Assembly: GCA_025363475.1 (NCBI GenBank)
Contig: JANYDS010000048.1
Location: forward strand, 1 to 39,729
Source: Terriglobia bacterium
GTDB taxonomy: Bacteria > Acidobacteriota > Terriglobia > Bryobacterales > Bryobacteraceae
DNA: 39,729 bases
Direction: 5' to 3'
The translations under genes and the position numbers were made by a program. This document shows, piece after piece, positions 1 through 7,675 of the stretch (the first letter of the stretch is position 1; each line of letters begins with the position of its first letter). The notes under the pieces are model-generated. The model had not been told where the DNA came from. It saw nothing but the letters and a program-made list of their open reading frames with translations, and did no database searches.

Positions 1-102
1 CACATTCAGCCAGCGGAGTGAGGACGAACCAGTCAGCGCCGCCAGCAGAGCACTGCCCGGCCGCGTGAGAATCTTCTTCAGCGCTACGTCGTAAACATGC
101 AC
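1..102 (-). CDS. N-terminal fragment of an Rpn/PD-(D/E)XK-like protein, cut by window edge
   Basis: Reading leftwards from a GTG at 102-100, 34 codons stay open to the window edge. The peptide begins VHVYDVALKKILTRPGS and ends SSSLRWLNV. This pattern (HxYDxxLK..., then a short helix-rich stretch and RWLNV) resembles from memory the start of Rpn/DUF4351-type PD-(D/E)XK nuclease-like proteins, which are common near mobile elements. The nuclease core would lie outside the window, so the family call cannot be tested here. Upstream in frame there is a stop at 136-138 and no ATG, so GTG at 102 is the only reasonable start. It is divergent from the cupin gene that follows. Confidence 0.45.
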   Translation of the reverse strand, partial: MHVYDVALKKILTRPGSALLAALTGSSSLRWLNV

Positions 103-197
103 CTGTTGCCATAGTGCGAAACCACGCCAAATCTCTCACCCGGCTCTCACCCAAGTCTAATCTGCCGCTCTCCCAAAGTGGTGATACACTGGCGCTC

Positions 198-695
198 ATG
201 CTCAAATCAACCGCGGCAGCGCTTACGCTTCTGCTGGCAGTGGGTCTTTACGCGCAGGAACCAGGCACCGGCTCGGTAGTGGAGGGCTCGAAAATCGAAG
301 CCACACGGCAACACTCGATTCAGAACAATATCCTCGATACCAAGGTCAGCGAAACCGTTGTGAAAGGCGGCTTGATCCGCGTAGGCGTGGTCTACCGCAG
401 GAACGCGGAAGCAGCAGCCCTCATGCATCAGGAGCTGACAGAGATTTATCAGATTATCGAAGGTTCCGGCACCGTCACCATCGGTGGCACGATGTCTAAC
501 CAGCGTCCAGCCAAAGACCCTCCCAACCTTGGCCCCACACCCAGCTTTTCCGGTGAACAAACCGGCGGCATCGCCCGCAAGGCCGGCCCGAAAGATCTGG
601 TCATAGTTCCCGCCGGCCTGCCCCACCGCTGGACCCAGCTCGACGGCCCCATTTCCTACGTAATCTATCGCTTCGAACCCGCGCAGGCGAAATAA
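198..695 (+). CDS. Secreted single-domain cupin protein
   Basis: The product is a 165-residue protein with an N-terminal signal peptide (MLKSTAAALTLLLAVGLYAQ) followed by one cupin beta-barrel. The cupin motifs are visible as HQELTEIYQIIEGSGTVTIG (metal-ligand His and Glu) and a second half containing DLVIVPAGLPHRW (second-motif His). An in-frame extension reaches back to 114, but the ATG at 198 gives a proper signal peptide and is preferred. The gene is 4 nt upstream of an MFS transporter and probably shares its transcript. Its substrate is unknown; OFA transporters can sit beside oxalate-linked cupins, but a single-domain cupin of this size is not oxalate decarboxylase. A second secreted cupin with the same architecture lies at 22282-22941. 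Confidence 0.75.
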   Translation: MLKSTAAALTLLLAVGLYAQEPGTGSVVEGSKIEATRQHSIQNNILDTKVSETVVKGGLIRVGVVYRRNAEAAALMHQELTEIYQIIEGSGTVTIGGTMSNQRPAKDPPNLGPTPSFSGEQTGGIARKAGPKDLVIVPAGLPHRWTQLDGPISYVIYRFEPAQAK

Positions 696-699
696 GACC

Positions 700-1965
700 A
701 TGTCATCCCCCGCCTCCGAAAGCCGTGCCCGCCACGTAGTGGTGGCAATGTTGATGCAGATCGTCGTGACGGTGGTCTATTCCTGGTCCGTCTTCCGCCC
801 GCCATTGACGGCGCTCTATGGATGGTCGAAAGCACAGACCATCGCGCCCAACCGCTATACCCTGTTAATGGTGGCCGCGGGTGCCATAGTGGGCGGCCTG
901 TGGCAGGATCGCCGGGGTCCGCGCCTCGTTGCCTCCGTCGGCGGTGCACTGCTCGCGCTCGGTTCCATCCTTTCGATTTTCTTCGGAGATTCCGTCAACG
1001 GCCTGATCATCGGCTACGGGATCATCGGCGGTTTCGGCGGTGGTTTTGCCTACGTAACCCCCATCGCGAACCTGGTCAAATGGTTCCCGGATAAACGCGG
1101 CAGAATGGTGGGCCTTGCCGTGATGGGCTCAGGTGTCAGTTCGCTGTTCTGGAGCCCCATCATTGAAGCCCTCATCGGGCATGACCCGACGCAATATCAC
1201 AGCACCATCCCGCGAACATTTCTGGTGATGGCGGCCATTTTTCTGGTCGCGATTGTCGGCCTTGCCCAGCTTTACCGCGAACCCGAACCAGGCTGGAAAC
1301 CCGCCGGCTGGACTCCGCCCCCGCAGATGGTCTACGCCAAAGCAACCGCCGGCCAAATGCTCCGGACCTGGCAGTTTTACGTCCTCTGGGTGATCTTTTT
1401 CCTCGGCACCTCAGTCGGGACAACAGCCATCGGCCAGGCTTCACCCCTGATCCAGGAAGTCGCAGGCAAGAATCTGCCGCTGTCGGTGGGGATCGCCATC
1501 GGCATCATGGGGATTTTCAATGGAGTTGGTCGCCTGAGCTGGGGCAGTATTTCCGACCGCGTTGGACGCAAATATACCCTGCTCGGCATGAGTGCCGTAT
1601 CAGTGCTCGCATGCCTCGGTTTCTTGCGCGCCGCCTCAGGGTTTTGGGAAGTCGTCGCGGGCTTATGTCTGGCGGCATTCGCGTATGGCGGCTACCTGGC
1701 ACTGATGCCCGCGTTCTCGGCTGAGTTCTTTGGCCAGGCCAACGTCGGCGGCAATTACGGCCTGCTGTTTTCCGCCTGGGGAATCTGCGGCTTCTTTTTC
1801 CCGCTGTATTCCGAGAGCCTGCTGGACCGGGCGCGCGAAGCGGGAAACCTCGCCGCCGGATACAAAGATCTCTACCTGCAACTGGCAGTCCTGGCCATCG
1901 CAGTCGCAGCGTTGGGAGTATTTCTGAAACCGCCAGTATTGAAGCAAGAGTTAAAAGGGTCTTAA
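700..1965 (+). CDS. MFS transporter, OFA (oxalate/formate antiporter-like) family
   Basis: This 421-residue protein has about twelve hydrophobic segments and the length expected for a major facilitator. The segment GGGFAYVTPIANLVKWFPDK, then RGRMVGLAVMGSG, is the characteristic OFA-family stretch after TM4. A second MFS loop signature, GRLSWGSISDRVGRK, lies near residue 280. It should be an inner-membrane carrier for a small organic acid; the substrate cannot be told from sequence. The gene begins 4 nt after the cupin stop and is followed after 3 nt by a small membrane protein, so the three are probably one operon. Confidence 0.85.
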   Translation: MSSPASESRARHVVVAMLMQIVVTVVYSWSVFRPPLTALYGWSKAQTIAPNRYTLLMVAAGAIVGGLWQDRRGPRLVASVGGALLALGSILSIFFGDSVNGLIIGYGIIGGFGGGFAYVTPIANLVKWFPDKRGRMVGLAVMGSGVSSLFWSPIIEALIGHDPTQYHSTIPRTFLVMAAIFLVAIVGLAQLYREPEPGWKPAGWTPPPQMVYAKATAGQMLRTWQFYVLWVIFFLGTSVGTTAIGQASPLIQEVAGKNLPLSVGIAIGIMGIFNGVGRLSWGSISDRVGRKYTLLGMSAVSVLACLGFLRAASGFWEVVAGLCLAAFAYGGYLALMPAFSAEFFGQANVGGNYGLLFSAWGICGFFFPLYSESLLDRAREAGNLAAGYKDLYLQLAVLAIAVAALGVFLKPPVLKQELKGS

Positions 1966-1968
1966 AAC

Positions 1969-2205
1969 ATGTATGCAGTCGGAGGTGCGGTCATCGGTGG
2001 ACTGCTGGGCTTCTTTTTCAGGCCGTCAGTCCCGTTTCTGGGACAACTGCCGATGGCCACCGTGCTAACGAGGGGAAGCAACCTTACTGGCCTCGATATG
2101 CTGCTGAGGGGAACGGCGGAGCAATCGTTCAACTACGTCCTGATCGGAGTCATCGCAGGTGCCGCCGCAGGCTTCCTCCTGGTTCAGATGAATAAAACCC
2201 GGTAA
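1969..2205 (+). CDS. Small two-helix membrane protein
   Basis: A 78-residue protein begins 3 nt after the MFS transporter stop. Hydrophobic glycine-rich stretches at about residues 3-17 (AVGGAVIGGLLGFFF) and 54-73 (NYVLIGVIAGAAAGFLLVQM) look like two membrane helices joined by a short loop. I do not recognise a family. Its position as the last gene of the cupin-MFS unit suggests an accessory membrane protein, but this is only inference. Coding status is supported by the tight spacing and composition. Confidence 0.6.
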   Translation: MYAVGGAVIGGLLGFFFRPSVPFLGQLPMATVLTRGSNLTGLDMLLRGTAEQSFNYVLIGVIAGAAAGFLLVQMNKTR

Positions 2206-2314
2206 GGCTTCAGCCGACGGGATTAGCACTGCCGGATCACTTACCAGCCCGCTACTGCAACCGCCTCTGGGATTGCGTTTAACACGGGCGTCCGGCCCTT
2301 CCCCACGATTGGGA

Positions 2315-2320
2315 TATACT
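2315..2320 (+). promoter_or_regulatory. Candidate -10 element upstream of ctpA
   Basis: TATACT lies 29 nt before the ctpA ATG, in the 143-nt gap after the small membrane protein. It matches a sigma-70 type -10 box closely. No convincing -35 box was found 16-18 nt upstream, where the sequence is GC-rich, so this is a weak call. Confidence 0.3.
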
Positions 2321-2348
2321 GCTAAGCAAGGACGGTCACCAGCTCGCT

Positions 2349-3938
2349 ATGGCTCAAAAGCGTCGGTCTATTCTGTTTATCCCTGCCCTGGTTCTGCTTT
2401 CGGCGCTTGCCGGAGGGCTCTACGGACCCCGCATCGAAGTCGCCTCAGCCGCCGCTGGCGAGGACGATGTTCAGGCGAGCATGAAGTCCTTCACCAAGGT
2501 CTATTCCACCGTCGAGCAGAATTTTGCCGATCCGCTGAGCGCCGACAAATCCATCTATAAAGGTGCTATCCCAGGCATGTTGCGGACCCTCGATCCGCAC
2601 TCCAACTTCTTTGACCCTAAAGACCTGGAGAACATGCGCGAAGAACAGCGCGGCCATTACTATGGCGTCGGCATGCAGGTTGTCGGCCGGAATGGCAAAA
2701 CTATCGTCGTTGCCCCATTTGTCGGGTCACCCGCGTATAAAGCCGGGCTGCGGCCAGGCGACGTCATCATTTTCGTAAACGACAAGCCCACCGATAACCT
2801 CGATTCCACCAAAGTAGCTGATCTCCTGAAAGGCCCCAAGGGCACGCCGGTAGAGATCAAAGTAGCCCGCGAAGGTCAGGATACGCCGCTGCTGTTCAAG
2901 ATTGTCCGCGATGAAATCAGCCGCAAGAGCGTCCCTGATGCATTTCTCCTGAAGCCGGGCATTGGTTTCGTGAAACTGGAACAGTTCAACGAAACCACCA
3001 GCCACGAAATGGAAGAAGCGCTCAAGGCGATGGGCGAGGACAACCTGAAGGGCCTCATTATCGATCTGCGCAGCAACCCCGGCGGCCTGCTCAACGAAGC
3101 CGTCGCAGTGGGCGATCACTTTCTAAATAAGGGTGACGTGATTGTTTCGCACAAGGGCCGCGCGTCCGCCGAACATGCCTATACGGCGCGGACCGGGAAC
3201 CTGGGCCGTGAATATCCAATTGTTGTGCTGGTAAACCGCAATTCCGCATCAGCTTCAGAGATTGTTTCCGGCGCACTGCAGGATCATGACCGCGGCTGGA
3301 TTCTGGGCGACAACACCTTTGGCAAGGGCTTAGTCCAGACCGTGTATCCGCTCGTTGAAAACACCGGCCTCGCGCTGACCACGGCGAAGTATTACACGCC
3401 CAGCGGCCGCCTGATTCAGCGCGATTATTCCAATACTTCTTTTTTCGACTATTACTACCGGAACAACACGGCTGCGCGCAATTCGGCCGACGTGAAGATG
3501 ACCGATGGCGGTCGGACCGTTTACGGCGGCGGCGGTATCTCGCCCGATGAAAAATACACACCCGCCAAACTGACACCGTTTGAAACGGAGATGCTGGTAA
3601 AGTTCGCACTCTCCGATTTCACACACCATTTTTTTGCTACCCATAAGATCCAGTTGCCTGCGCAGTGGGCGCTCGATACGGCCACGATGAATGAGTTCCA
3701 TCAGTTCCTCATGGACAAGAAAATCGAATTCACTGAAGCCGATTTCACGAAGGATTACGACTGGGTTCGCCGCCGTTTGCAGGCCGAAATTTACCAAACC
3801 GCGTTCAGCGTGGATGAAAGCCGCAAGTACGAAATCATGACCGATCCGGAAGTGGAACAAGCCATTGCGGCCCTGCCGAAAGCACAGGCGCTGATGGCGA
3901 AAACCAAGAAGATCATCGTCGAGAGGATGCGCAAGTAA
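2349..3938 (+). CDS. ctpA: S41-family carboxyl-terminal processing peptidase
   Basis: This 529-residue protease cleaves C-terminal regions of periplasmic or membrane substrates. After an N-terminal signal or anchor segment (residues 8-24) come a helical region, a PDZ domain at about 100-180 (GVGMQVV...GSPAYKAGLRPGDVI) and the S41 catalytic domain. The Ser-Lys dyad is visible as S301 in NRNSASASEIV and K326 in DNTFGKGLVQT, with the usual 25-residue spacing. A strand of the core, LIIDLRSNPGGLL, is also clear. The C-terminal 130 residues are helical and extend beyond the minimal core. The stop codon TAA (3936-3938) overlaps the inferred start region of guaA, so the two are translationally linked or once were. 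Confidence 0.93.
   Translation: MAQKRRSILFIPALVLLSALAGGLYGPRIEVASAAAGEDDVQASMKSFTKVYSTVEQNFADPLSADKSIYKGAIPGMLRTLDPHSNFFDPKDLENMREEQRGHYYGVGMQVVGRNGKTIVVAPFVGSPAYKAGLRPGDVIIFVNDKPTDNLDSTKVADLLKGPKGTPVEIKVAREGQDTPLLFKIVRDEISRKSVPDAFLLKPGIGFVKLEQFNETTSHEMEEALKAMGEDNLKGLIIDLRSNPGGLLNEAVAVGDHFLNKGDVIVSHKGRASAEHAYTARTGNLGREYPIVVLVNRNSASASEIVSGALQDHDRGWILGDNTFGKGLVQTVYPLVENTGLALTTAKYYTPSGRLIQRDYSNTSFFDYYYRNNTAARNSADVKMTDGGRTVYGGGGISPDEKYTPAKLTPFETEMLVKFALSDFTHHFFATHKIQLPAQWALDTATMNEFHQFLMDKKIEFTEADFTKDYDWVRRRLQAEIYQTAFSVDESRKYEIMTDPEVEQAIAALPKAQALMAKTKKIIVERMRK
3921..3926 (+). promoter_or_regulatory. Shine-Dalgarno for guaA, placed for a start at 3935
   Basis: GAGAGG lies inside the last codons of ctpA. 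It is 8 nt before the GTA triplet at 3935 that occupies the expected guaA start, and 20 nt before the only other rare-start candidate (ATT at 3947). The spacing favours 3935 as the position where translation of guaA was designed to begin. Confidence 0.5.
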
Positions 3939-5710
3939 CTTCTCAAATTGCGGTACTTGACACGGGCGGTCAGTACTGTCACCTGATTGCTCGCAAGGTG
4001 CGGGAACTCGGCGTTTCTTCCGAGGTTTTCCCCAGTGATATTTCCGTTGAAGTGCTGGCTGGTTCGCCTTCGCTAAAGGGCGTAATCATTTCCGGCGGGC
4101 CGCACAGCGTTTACGATGCGGATAGCCCTACCATGGAACATGCGGTTCTGAAGGCGGGAATCCCGGTCCTCGGAATCTGTTACGGTCAGCAGCTCATTTC
4201 CCAATTGCTCGGCGGCAAAGTCCGCAAGGGCGACAAGGGCGAATATGGGCTGGCGATGCTTGATCTCAAGGCGGGCGAGTCCCAGATTCTGAAAGGCGTT
4301 CAGGACCATCAGCAGATCTGGATGTCACACCGCGATGTGGTGGCTTCTCCACCCCCCGGCTTTCGTATTCTGGCGACTACAGCCACCTGTGAAACCGCCG
4401 CCATTGAAGACACAGCGCGTAAGCTTTACGGTGTCCAGTTTCACCCCGAAGTGGTCCACACCACTGAGGGCAGCAAAATTCTGCGCAACTTCGTTTTTGA
4501 TATTTGCGCCTGCGAAAAAGACTGGAATGCGGGCGAACGCCTGGCACTGGTCGAAAACCAGATTCGTGCAGTGGTCGGCGACCGCAATGTCTTCTTCTTC
4601 GTAAGCGGCGGGGTTGATTCTACCGTTGCTTTTACCCTCTGCATGCGTGCTCTGGGCGCGGAACGTGTACGCGGCGTCTACGTCGATACCGGCCTGATGC
4701 GCGAAGGCGAAACCGACTTCGTGGAACGGACCTTTGAACGCCTCAGCCCCGGCATCGTCTCTATTGAACACGCTGGCGAGGAGTTCCTGGGTGCCCTCGA
4801 AAGTGCGCGAGAACCGGAACACAAGCGGCACATTATTGGCGAGCAGTTTGTGAAGGTGCAGGAGCGCATTATCGAGTCCCTGGGCCTGCTGGGCGAGAGT
4901 TGGGTGCTGGGTCAGGGCACCATCTACCCCGACACCATTGAATCAGGCGGCACCGCGAAAGCTGCCACCATCAAGACTCACCACAACCGTGTACCTGGAA
5001 TTCAAAAACTCATGGAAGAGGGCCGAATCGTTGAGCCGCTTTGCGAATTTTATAAGGATGAAGTCCGGGCCATCGGGCGGCAGTTAGGCCTCGATAGTGA
5101 ATTGCTGGAGCGGCATCCCTTCCCCGGGCCGGGCCTTGCGATCCGGTGCCTGTGTTCTGAAATTGATGAACCGGTCGTTAGAATCGCAGAGGGCTGGCTG
5201 GTGCCAGTGCATTCCGTCGGTGTTCAGGGCGACGCCCGCAGTTACGCCCCCGTACTTGCGATTGAAGCCTTCCCGACCCAAGCCGCAAAACTACAGGACG
5301 AGGCGACGGAACTGGTGAACCGAACCGCTGGCGTGAACCGCGTAATTGCCCGCGTGGCCCTTCGCGAACCGTTCGAGAAGCAACAGGTATTTGCCAGTTC
5401 CATCACTAAAGGCCGGCTGGAACTGCTGCGCCAGGCCGACGCCATCGTTCGTGAAATTTGCGTCCGGCAGGGTTTCGATTCACAGGTCTGGCAGTTCCCT
5501 GTGATCCTGATTCCGGTGGGCTGCGGCGAATCGCGGGATTCTGTAGTCTTGCGACCCGTTCAGTCCGTCGACGGCATGACGGCGGATTCCGTAGCCATGC
5601 CGGATGAGTTACTCTTCGCCATGGGCATCCGCCTCATGACGATGCCCGAAATCGCGGGCGTATATTACGATTTAACCCATAAGCCCCCAGGGACTATTGA
5701 GTGGGAATAG
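3935..5710 (+). CDS. guaA: GMP synthase (glutamine-hydrolysing), long eukaryote-like form, start codon anomalous
   Basis: GuaA converts XMP to GMP using ATP and glutamine. The glutaminase domain shows [18 protein letters not shown] at its first strand, the nucleophile in [10 protein letters not shown] and the His-Glu pair in VQFHPEV. The ATP-pyrophosphatase P-loop is [12 protein letters not shown], followed by [16 protein letters not shown] and [12 protein letters not shown]. The C-terminus is PPGTIEWE. The part after the P-loop domain is longer than in E. coli GuaA and carries [10 protein letters not shown] plus a second dimer-type segment (LRQAD...), an order I recall from eukaryotic GMPS. 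No ATG, GTG or TTG occurs in frame between the stop at 3815-3817 and a GTG at 3998, and that GTG would delete the essential first strand. The expected start is GTA at 3935 (VTSQIAVLD), overlapping the ctpA TAA. ATT at 3947 is another possibility. Confidence 0.9.
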   Translation, partial: VTSQIAVLDTGGQYCHLIARKVRELGVSSEVFPSDISVEVLAGSPSLKGVIISGGPHSVYDADSPTMEHAVLKAGIPVLGICYGQQLISQLLGGKVRKGDKGEYGLAMLDLKAGESQILKGVQDHQQIWMSHRDVVASPPPGFRILATTATCETAAIEDTARKLYGVQFHPEVVHTTEGSKILRNFVFDICACEKDWNAGERLALVENQIRAVVGDRNVFFFVSGGVDSTVAFTLCMRALGAERVRGVYVDTGLMREGETDFVERTFERLSPGIVSIEHAGEEFLGALESAREPEHKRHIIGEQFVKVQERIIESLGLLGESWVLGQGTIYPDTIESGGTAKAATIKTHHNRVPGIQKLMEEGRIVEPLCEFYKDEVRAIGRQLGLDSELLERHPFPGPGLAIRCLCSEIDEPVVRIAEGWLVPVHSVGVQGDARSYAPVLAIEAFPTQAAKLQDEATELVNRTAGVNRVIARVALREPFEKQQVFASSITKGRLELLRQADAIVREICVRQGFDSQVWQFPVILIPVGCGESRDSVVLRPVQSVDGMTADSVAMPDELLFAMGIRLMTMPEIAGVYYDLTHKPPGTIEWE

Positions 5711-7215
5711 AAGAAAACATTCCGCAGCCCGGGCAGTTTCCCTACACACGCGGCATCCACAAGCAGATGTACCGCGACCGCCTGTGGACCATGCGCCAGT
5801 TCTCCGGCTTCTCCACCCCCGAAGAAACCAACAGCCGTTACCGTTACCTGCTGGCTCAGGGCCAGACCGGCCTTTCCGTAGCATTCGATTTGCCCACACT
5901 CATGGGCTACGACGCGGACCACGAATACTCCCTGGGTGAAGTGGGCAAGTGCGGCGCACCCGTATCTTCGCTCGAAGATATGGAGACGCTCTTCGACGGG
6001 ATTCCCCTGGCCGATGTCACCGTCTCCATGACGATCAATTCGCCCGCCGCCGTAATCTGGGCCATGTATCTGGTAGTAGCAGAGAAACAGGGCGCGGACC
6101 TCACAAAAATCTCGGGCACACTACAGAACGACATCCTGAAGGAATACATCGCGCAGAAGGAATACATTTTCCCTCCCCGGCCTTCCATGCGCCTCGTGAC
6201 CGACACCATTGAATACGGCGTGAAATGTACGCCGCGCTTCAATCCGGTTTCCATCAGCGGCTATCACATCCGCGAGGCCGGTTCCACCGCGCTTCAGGAA
6301 CTGGCGTTCACGCTCCGCGACGGTCTGGAATACGTGGACTGGGCAATCGAACGCGGCTTGAACGTTGACGATTTCGCCCCCCGCCTGAGTTTCTTCTTCA
6401 ACGCGCACAGCGACTTCTTTGAAGAGATTGCCAAGTACCGCGCAGCACGAAAACTGTGGGCGACACTCATGCGCGACCGTTACGGAGCTAAAGATGAACG
6501 CAGCTGGAAACTACGCTTCCATGCGCAGACCGCAGGCGCATCTCTTACCTGGCAGCAGCCCTATAACAATGTGGTGCGAACCGCCTTGCAGGCAATGGCA
6601 GCAGTCCTCGGCGGAACACAATCCCTGCATACCAATTCTCTGGACGAGGCTTACGCGCTGCCCAATGAACACGCCGTCACGCTGGCCCTGCGCACGCAGC
6701 AGGTACTGGCATATGAGAGCGGCATTGCAGCGGTACCCGATCCGTTTGGCGGCAGCTATCACGTGGAAAAACTGACCAGCGATCTGGAGACCGGAGCACG
6801 GGAATACATCCGCGTCATCGATGATATGGGCGGTATGATTGCGGCCATCGAAAACGGTTATCCGCAGGCTGAAATCTCACGCGCCAGTTACGAATTTCAG
6901 CTTAAAATCGAACGCGGCGAGCAGGTGATTGTGGGCGTGAACAAGTTCCAGTCGCCTGATGAAAAGCCCATCGACACGCTCCGCATTGACCAGCGTGCCA
7001 GTGACCAGCAGTGTGAAAAGCTGCGGCGGCTCAAGGCAACGCGCAATAATGAGGATGTTGTACGGACTCTCGACACGCTGAAGCGCGCCGCGGGAACTAA
7101 AGACAATCTGATGCCGCCACTTCTCGATGCCGTTCGGTCTTACGCCACCTTAGGTGAGATCTGCGACGTTTTCCGGGATGTGTTTGGCACGTGGGAAGAA
7201 CGGCCCAGCATCTGA
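5701..7215 (+). CDS. Acyl-CoA mutase large subunit (methylmalonyl-CoA mutase family, catalytic domain)
   Basis: This 504-residue protein is the substrate-binding TIM-barrel subunit of a B12-dependent acyl-CoA mutase. Landmarks are [60 protein letters not shown], and [16 protein letters not shown] followed by [10 protein letters not shown]. The cobalamin domain is absent and is encoded by the next gene, the split arrangement of archaeal-type mutases. At the place of the substrate-contacting Tyr of methylmalonyl-CoA mutase (Tyr89 in the Propionibacterium enzyme) the sequence reads [11 protein letters not shown], that is Phe34, as in isobutyryl-CoA mutase, while the Arg in FAPRLSFF is kept. Substrate therefore remains open. 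The GTG start at 5701 overlaps the guaA stop by 10 nt and has AGGGA six nt upstream. Confidence 0.88.
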   Translation: MGIEENIPQPGQFPYTRGIHKQMYRDRLWTMRQFSGFSTPEETNSRYRYLLAQGQTGLSVAFDLPTLMGYDADHEYSLGEVGKCGAPVSSLEDMETLFDGIPLADVTVSMTINSPAAVIWAMYLVVAEKQGADLTKISGTLQNDILKEYIAQKEYIFPPRPSMRLVTDTIEYGVKCTPRFNPVSISGYHIREAGSTALQELAFTLRDGLEYVDWAIERGLNVDDFAPRLSFFFNAHSDFFEEIAKYRAARKLWATLMRDRYGAKDERSWKLRFHAQTAGASLTWQQPYNNVVRTALQAMAAVLGGTQSLHTNSLDEAYALPNEHAVTLALRTQQVLAYESGIAAVPDPFGGSYHVEKLTSDLETGAREYIRVIDDMGGMIAAIENGYPQAEISRASYEFQLKIERGEQVIVGVNKFQSPDEKPIDTLRIDQRASDQQCEKLRRLKATRNNEDVVRTLDTLKRAAGTKDNLMPPLLDAVRSYATLGEICDVFRDVFGTWEERPSI

Positions 7216-7640
7216 TGACAAGCGCTCCGATTCGTGTTCTGGTAGCCAAGCCAGGCCTTGATGGCCATGACCGGGGGGCGAAGATCATTGCGCGGGCGCT
7301 GCGGGATGCGGGGATGGAAGTCATCTATACTGGTTTGCGACAGACTCCGGAGATGATTGTTAACGCGGCCCTGCAGGAAGATGTGCAGGTGATCGGGCTT
7401 TCCATCCTTTCAGGTGCGCACGGTGCCATTGTGCCGCGTGTGATGGAGTTGTTACGCGAAAAAGAAATGACCGGCGTGCAGGTGATCGTCGGCGGAATCA
7501 TACCGGATGAGGATGCCCTGGAACTCAAGCGGCAGGGAGTGGCGGCCGTATTCCAACCGGGCGCTTCACTGGAGACTATAGTTACATGCGTTCGTCAAGC
7601 AGCAGGACTGGCAACTGGGGCAACCCCAGACAGTCAATAG
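7215..7640 (+). CDS. Acyl-CoA mutase small subunit, cobalamin-binding domain
   Basis: This 141-residue protein is the B12-binding partner of the preceding large subunit. The base-off/His-on motif DxHxxG is present as LDGHDRGAK (D16, H18, G21), followed by the other pocket elements LSILSGAH and [10 protein letters not shown]. Its length matches stand-alone mutase B12 domains. The ATG at 7215 overlaps the TGA of the large subunit (TGATGA), giving tight translational coupling and 1:1 stoichiometry. A GTG at 7191 in the same frame would lie inside the upstream gene and is not needed. No MeaB or ArgK chaperone gene is seen nearby. Confidence 0.92.
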   Translation: MTSAPIRVLVAKPGLDGHDRGAKIIARALRDAGMEVIYTGLRQTPEMIVNAALQEDVQVIGLSILSGAHGAIVPRVMELLREKEMTGVQVIVGGIIPDEDALELKRQGVAAVFQPGASLETIVTCVRQAAGLATGATPDSQ

Positions 7641-7675
7641 AGAGCAGTTATAAGGAAGGTTTTGAAAAGGTGAGC

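Noticed and set aside
198-1965. Cupin plus OFA transporter as an oxalate decarboxylase/antiporter pair
   Set aside because: The cupin has a single domain and is too small for bicupin oxalate decarboxylase; substrate is left open.
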